Below, piece after piece: positions 59,265 to 64,000 of a stretch of 64,000 nt of DNA (positions are counted from its first letter, which is position 1; every line of letters starts with the position of its first letter). The position numbers were made by a program, and so were the translations under genes. Below the pieces are notes generated by a model. It ran no database searches, was not told the origin of the DNA, and worked only from the letters and a program-made list of their open reading frames with translations. The DNA is taken from positions 3,039,001 to 3,103,000 of the forward strand of contig CAMRHE010000156.1 in NCBI GenBank assembly GCA_947044405.1. Reading direction: 5' to 3'. This DNA comes from Leptodactylus fallax. Its lineage: Eukaryota > Chordata > Amphibia > Anura > Leptodactylidae.

Positions 59265-61539
59265 AAGTACAATAAAATGACCACAAAAATTCCATTTTGA
59301 TGTCTTTTAATTAACATTTGTTCTCACTAAATGTTAACTTATCACTTCTCACATGTCAGATGAGTGATCCAACCATTCTCTTCTAAACATTAACATATTG
59401 TTAAGCAACAATCATTAATAAAATAAAACAATAAAAAATAGCCAAAGCATTGACACAGGCTAAGTTTGTTAGCCAACAGGGGCCATTAAATTAAAGGTGA
59501 CAATACACCATTGAAATTCATCATGTCCAATCCAGGCGTCATCTTTCAGAAAAAAGGAATATGATGGTGCTATATAAGTAAGCAAAATAAATAATAATAT
59601 GCAAGTGCATAAGTATGTGAGGTTATAACATTAACTGTCCTGGATATATTAGCAAAATATGGAATATATAAATATATGACAAAAAGTTTGCATGCATGAC
59701 AGTTTCACTTTACTAAGTGTAAACATATGTCTAAAGGAACATATCAATATCCCTAGCATGTGCCTGCTTCTTCAGTAGCCCATACACATTAAACGATGGT
59801 TGGCCAAACCTGGACTGGCAAGTTGTCTAATGTCTGTTGGGGCCTCCCAGCTCTCCCCCAATGGCAGCTGCCTAGAGAGATAAGGATCAAGCAGCTGGAA
59901 TTCATATGCCCAATCCTTTTCTTTTTAATTTTAAGGGAGACTTGAGCTGTGTAACAACCAATTCAGCTCATCGCTGAGGCAACTTTAATGTAATATGGCA
60001 TTGTCCAGATGGCCCCACGAATTTGTAATGATCTGTAGCCTTGTAGTAGAGGGTGTACTAATATATTGGGCGTATTGTAAACTTTATAGATCTCCAGGAT
60101 GGGTCCTTGGCAGGGTCGTTTTAACAAATTGGTGGGCCCAGCGCAAAGGTTTCATAAATAGGCCGCCCCATCACCACCCCTTAGAAATACCTGACCCGCA
60201 CAAATTATAATACCCCTTCAGTGTCTCCCACATGGTATAATGCTCCTATAATATGACCTAACAGTTATGCTACTAATTATTTACAGATATTCTCCTGTTT
60301 GAGGTTTCCCTTTAATGTAATGTAAGTCTTTTATTCAGAACAGAACACACATATTTTATAACTGTATTTAACATGGTTATTCCAAAAATATGACCCAAAA
60401 AAACCTCTGGCTGAGCTTGATTTTTTTGACAAGAAGTTTTCTACTCTGAATCAACAGAATTCAATAAAAAAAAAAGAAGTCAAACTGTGAATTATGGAGA
60501 AAAGCCAACCTTTAATATTTTTCTTCTTGTGTTGTCTTTGGAACCCAACAAAACATCCCCTAACTGGAGTGTGCTGCAGTCCCTTTTCCAAACATGGGTG
60601 GGATTTCCATCCAGAATCTATGCCCATTTATAACCATGAATTGAGCTAAATGTGAAACAGAAACACATCGCCAGAGCTGAAGCAAGACTAATAGATACCA
60701 GATGATGTCACAAACCGCACAAGTAGCAATGCCCTTTTTTGTTTCAACGTTTCAATATACATTAATATGCAGTTGTATCCATGCAGTTTGTCTGGTACCC
60801 CAGAATATGCTCTTTTACCTTCACATCATCATCCATCCTAAAATGGACTGTTCTGGCACACCATTAATAACTATGACACAGTCTGAACTCCAGGCGAATG
60901 CAGTTCCATTGAAGCTACTAGAAACATATTTTGTAGATATTATAAGTTATGTAACAACCCATTCAACACTGTCCTAGATAACAGATCACATGAGTTTTGT
61001 GGGCTGGGGGGGTTAATTAATTTTACAAATTAATCTTTTTAACTGAAATGATTTGGAAAGTTCACATGTAATATATATGCTGTAATGCGCAAAGAAGCCT
61101 TATACCCAGCTAGAGCCATGGATACTATGGGTAAATAGGCAATAGGGGTTTGCCCATAAATATAAATTCTGGCATGTTGAAAGGATGTGTCTCAACTTAC
61201 TACATCCACCACAGATCACTTCAACAATATGGCTGTAGTGCAAGTAAAGTAAAGCACAACTTATGGCATGTCCCCAGGATAAGACCCCACCTACCTTGAA
61301 TGTATGGTTCCCTGACTCCTCTTTTTTTGCTGTTGTTAGTGGAGAGGTGGCTCTATATGCACAAAGCTGAGCAGGTAGGTTTATCTATCAGATATGAATA
61401 GCATCAGCGTCCCTAGCACTGAATGCCGCTTTAGCCATATACAATACATTGTTTGGCATAATGGTCAGCACAATTAAAGAAGGCAGTTATCGGGAATGAG
61501 TTTCCCTAATAGAGCTTGTTCTCATTAATTAACCTGAAT
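59265..61539. other. Mostly unannotated intronic DNA
   Basis: An L2-like tail (GGAATATGATGGTGCTATATAAGTAAGC, 59565-59592) and a GGTGGGCCCAGCGCAAAGG...TAATACCCCTTCAGTGTC stretch (60131-60240) that resembles decayed minisatellite-associated sequence. No gene signal. Confidence 0.4.
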
Positions 61540-61900
61540 ATTGGCCCGTCTAATAGGGTCTTTAGGATAGGTTTGCAATATCAGATCACTGGGGTTCGAC
61601 ACCCAGCAGTCCTACATATGTGTGAAGAGGCTGCAGGGATCAGGTGAGCCCCGTTTTCTCTTCTCAGGTTAGTGATGTCACGATCACTGGTCACATGGCT
61701 GGGCTGCAGCTCTGTCCCTTTCAAATGAATATGATGGAATTGTCATACCAAACACAGCCTCTATGACCACACTGCTTGTCCACACCATGGTCTCTTGTAA
61801 TAGTGGTGGTGCTCAGAGTCACACCCACACTGATCTGGAACTAATGACCTATCCTAGGGGTAAGTCACCAATATCATACACCCCAATGATCCCTTTAATA
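61540..61900. repeat. Decayed inverted-repeat element
   Basis: TTTAGGATAGGTTTGCAATATCAGATCACTGG near the left and TGACCTATCCTAGGGGTAAGTCACCAATATC near the right are opposed. A CCAATGATCCCTTTAA end follows. Non-coding. Confidence 0.45.
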
Positions 61901-62763
61901 AATTGAAGTGTATAGCCAACTTTGCATTTCCTATTTATAACAATACAATTGTTAATGTAGAATGATGTTACCATAAATAGACATCCATGTAGCATAAAAA
62001 TATCCTTGTATATAAGTGGATATTTGTGTATGAAACTTTATGCCTGTGTCTATGGCCACCTATAGAGATGATGTTCTCTTTTACTTCTTTTCTCATAACA
62101 GTCATCCAAAGACATGTGGTCTGCCTTTCTCTGCACACAGGGTCTGCACGTTCGGCTTCATATATCAAGGTACCCCTCACAGGAAACCCAAACTTTGCTA
62201 AAAGGAAATACCAGACCTCTCTGGGAGGAATCAGGCAGATTGCCATCTCCTTGTTTCATGCTCGGCATCCAATAACAAAACAGTGGATTGTATACTCATG
62301 TCCGCCACAAGACGTATATCACAATATCCACAAATGCTACAGTAAGACTTCCATGTGGAAGGTTCCCTACAGAAGCACTAGGAGCGACAGTTAATGAGCC
62401 ATGTTTATGGAGCATTTGCACAGCATCTGGGAATGTTTTCTAGGTCACTTTCCTGTTACCAGGAGAAAACAGGAAAGTCAACGGCGACAGGAATTGAGTA
62501 AATTTTTCATGAGACAACCTAGAATTCCGGAAAGGTATATTTATACAAAGTCCTTTTCATTGAAGAAGCTAAAGGGCCCCTCTACTCACAAACACCTTGG
62601 TATCACACAATGCCCTGCAAAGGTAAGAACTTCCATCTGCGGCCACAAAGCCAAGTAACAATTCATTCATAGTGTGAACAGTCACCATGGAACTACTACT
62701 AGTAAAAAGTAGTAGGAAATCCTACGACTAGATAAAAGCTACAGTTTCAAGACCTGGACTCAC

Positions 62764-62784
62764 CTCTGTGAAGAAGTTATCCAT
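62764..62784 (-). CDS. MYO10: Myosin X, exon 1 coding part (start codon)
   Basis: Minus strand ATGGATAACTTCTTCACAGAG encodes MDNFFTE and is followed directly by GTGAGT, a consensus donor. The ATG context is AATAATGG, with A at -3 and G at +4, a strong start. MDNFFTE is how vertebrate myosin X begins as I recall it, and exon 2 at 24819-24917 continues GTQVWLREN in the same phase. The match of both exons, their strand and their splice phase is much stronger evidence than either alone. The exon's 5' limit is not defined; its untranslated part probably runs back through 62785 into the GC-rich block up to about 63260. Confidence 0.88.
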
Positions 62785-63260
62785 TATTGAGCCTGAGGAA
62801 GTTCAGTCTAGAGTCAGATCCTGGGAAACATGTGCTACATGTAATATATAGGTCTGGACAGATACTTAATCCATTCCCCCTTCTGTAGGGCACCAGGTAT
62901 GCAGGTTCATGTAGAGTCTTATCCTGAGGCCGTGAAGACCAGTCTGGTGAAATCTCCTAAGGTCACAGATGTCCCGTCCGGGATGAAGTGGTGAGGTGCA
63001 GGCTCCCGGCTCTGTCACTGTGCTGACTGTGCGGTGCGGGGCAGCTGCTGGAAGCCTGGCCCTCCCCAGTCCCAGTTTGAGATCCCTCCCCTGGAGCTGC
63101 TAGTCACCTCCTGTCTGCAGACGTCCTGCTAGTCTTCCCAGCACTGGGCTCCTCTGCTCCTGCCTGAGGTGTGCTGCTCATTGTGTCTGCTGCATTGAAG
63201 TCCGTCTAACAGCTGGATGGAGCGAAGCAGCCTGTGTGCCCGAGAAGGACAGCAGCAGCT
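62785..63260 (-). promoter_or_regulatory. Probable 5'UTR and promoter of the myosin X gene
   Basis: This stretch directly upstream of the start codon is non-repetitive. From 62980 to 63260 it is clearly richer in GC and in CpG than anything nearby (CCCGTCCGGGATG, GTGCGGTGCGGGGC, GACGTCC, GTCCGTC, AGCGAAGC, CCCGTCCC). No convincing TATA box is placed, as expected for a CpG-type promoter. The minus strand holds a 25-codon upstream frame (63104-63181) that would lie in the leader if transcription starts above it. The transcription start is not fixed by sequence alone. Confidence 0.6.
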
Positions 63261-64000
63261 GGATGAGCACCCGTCCCCCCATCATCCAACACACTACTAG
63301 CAGATAGATAGACACTCCCTCTATGTATGTGTGTGTGGGGGGACTTGGGCTAAAGTTACTTTTTTATTCAGTATATTTACGAGACATGTATTTTCTTGTT
63401 ATTACTGAATTATTAATAAGAATAAATTATTGTAATAACTCATTTCATTGGAGTGAGGTGCCCACCCTGAGATAATTGCAGGTGTAAACAGAAAACTGGG
63501 CATTTAAATGGTACCTAAAGGTTCTAGTTAGGCTAAGACTCCACATTGTGTTATTTTTTCCACAGTGTTGTCTCTTCCCCTATTAAATCCATAGGGAAAA
63601 TGCTTGTGAATCTGCAGATAAAATTAACATGCTGCAATCTTAAAAGACACACACGAACAATGGTGAAAACAGCTGTGAAAAATGGACATTTTGCAATCAA
63701 GAAGCGCCCGTTTTCACGGATCCCTCATACATTGCAGTGAATGGAGGGATCCATGAAAACTGGTAAAAATAAAGCATGATCTATATTTTGATGGTCCGTA
63801 TCAGTCATGTGAATAGACCATAGTCACATACAGTTGAAATTCATGTGACTATAGTTGCGTGAATGTAGGGTAAGGCTTCCTTCCTTCCTTTAGGTTACAT
63901 GCACAGGACAGTGTTCAATCTACGGGTCTGTAAATACGGCACGTATGACACATGGATTGGTATCCGTGTCAGCCATGATTTTCGCTGACCCATACATTGA
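63261..64000. other. Upstream flank of the myosin X gene
   Basis: Outside the likely promoter. 63531-63640 begins GGCTAAGACTCCACATTGTG and is a family A left half. The last 120 bp (GGTTACATGCACAGGACAG ... CATGATTTTCGCTGACCC) read like the start of another inverted-repeat element cut by the window edge. A CCTT microsatellite is at 63879-63893. Confidence 0.5.

Noticed and set aside
62026..62658. Two plus-strand frames of 122 and 85 codons beside exon 1
   Set aside because: No recognisable domain. They are antisense to the first intron, and no promoter or splice pattern supports them.
63217..63300. 27-codon plus-strand frame MERSSLCAREG...
   Set aside because: Sits at the outer edge of the promoter block on the opposite strand; length is expected by chance in GC-rich DNA.

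Overview
This is intronic vertebrate DNA, most probably from a frog or toad. The anuran call is an inference. It rests on the mix of repeats: many small inverted-repeat (MITE-like) families, several Tc1/mariner copies, CR1-, L2- and Tx1/L1-type LINE remnants, and a hammerhead-ribozyme repeat. I recognise this mix from memory; I could not search a database. There are no operons, no CRISPR array, no rRNA, and no tRNA that I can support.

The one cellular gene is the 5' end of an unconventional myosin X gene (MYO10 or a close paralogue) on the minus strand. Exon 1 carries the start codon and MDNFFTE at 62764-62784, followed by a GTGAGT donor. Exon 2 is 24819-24917 (33 codons) with a good acceptor and donor and the start of the myosin motor (GTQVWLRENGQHYPS...). 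Intron 1 is therefore about 37.8 kb. Positions 1-24818 are intron 2, which runs off the window. A GC-richer stretch at 62980-63260 is the likely 5'UTR/promoter.

Almost everything else is transposable elements, many of them nested. In order: a CR1-like LINE remnant (about 2085-5440) split by a 234-bp insertion with 17-bp target-site duplications; two LTR-like repeats (8066-8729, 36690-37286); a Tc1 element (15549-19222) split by an L2-type LINE (15717-17786); a 371-bp mariner-type MITE (29810-30180); a Tx1/L1-type LINE (31405-35685, duplication of about 20 bp or more) split by a second Tc1 element (32844-34416); two short Tc1 copies of one family (43503-44708, 51548-52708); a pogo-type transposon with a nearly intact transposase (47175-48892); and a 31-bp minisatellite (about 55036-56055).

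The most interesting object is at 49774-50929. Its 312-bp units are arranged as direct and inverted repeats inside a single insertion flanked by a 14-bp duplication. Each complete unit holds a type I hammerhead self-cleaving ribozyme fold (one copy on the minus strand, two on the plus). The 234-bp insertion at 2291-2524 shares both termini of this element but lacks the ribozyme. Together they describe a non-autonomous, retrozyme-like or Penelope-associated retroelement family with defined ends.
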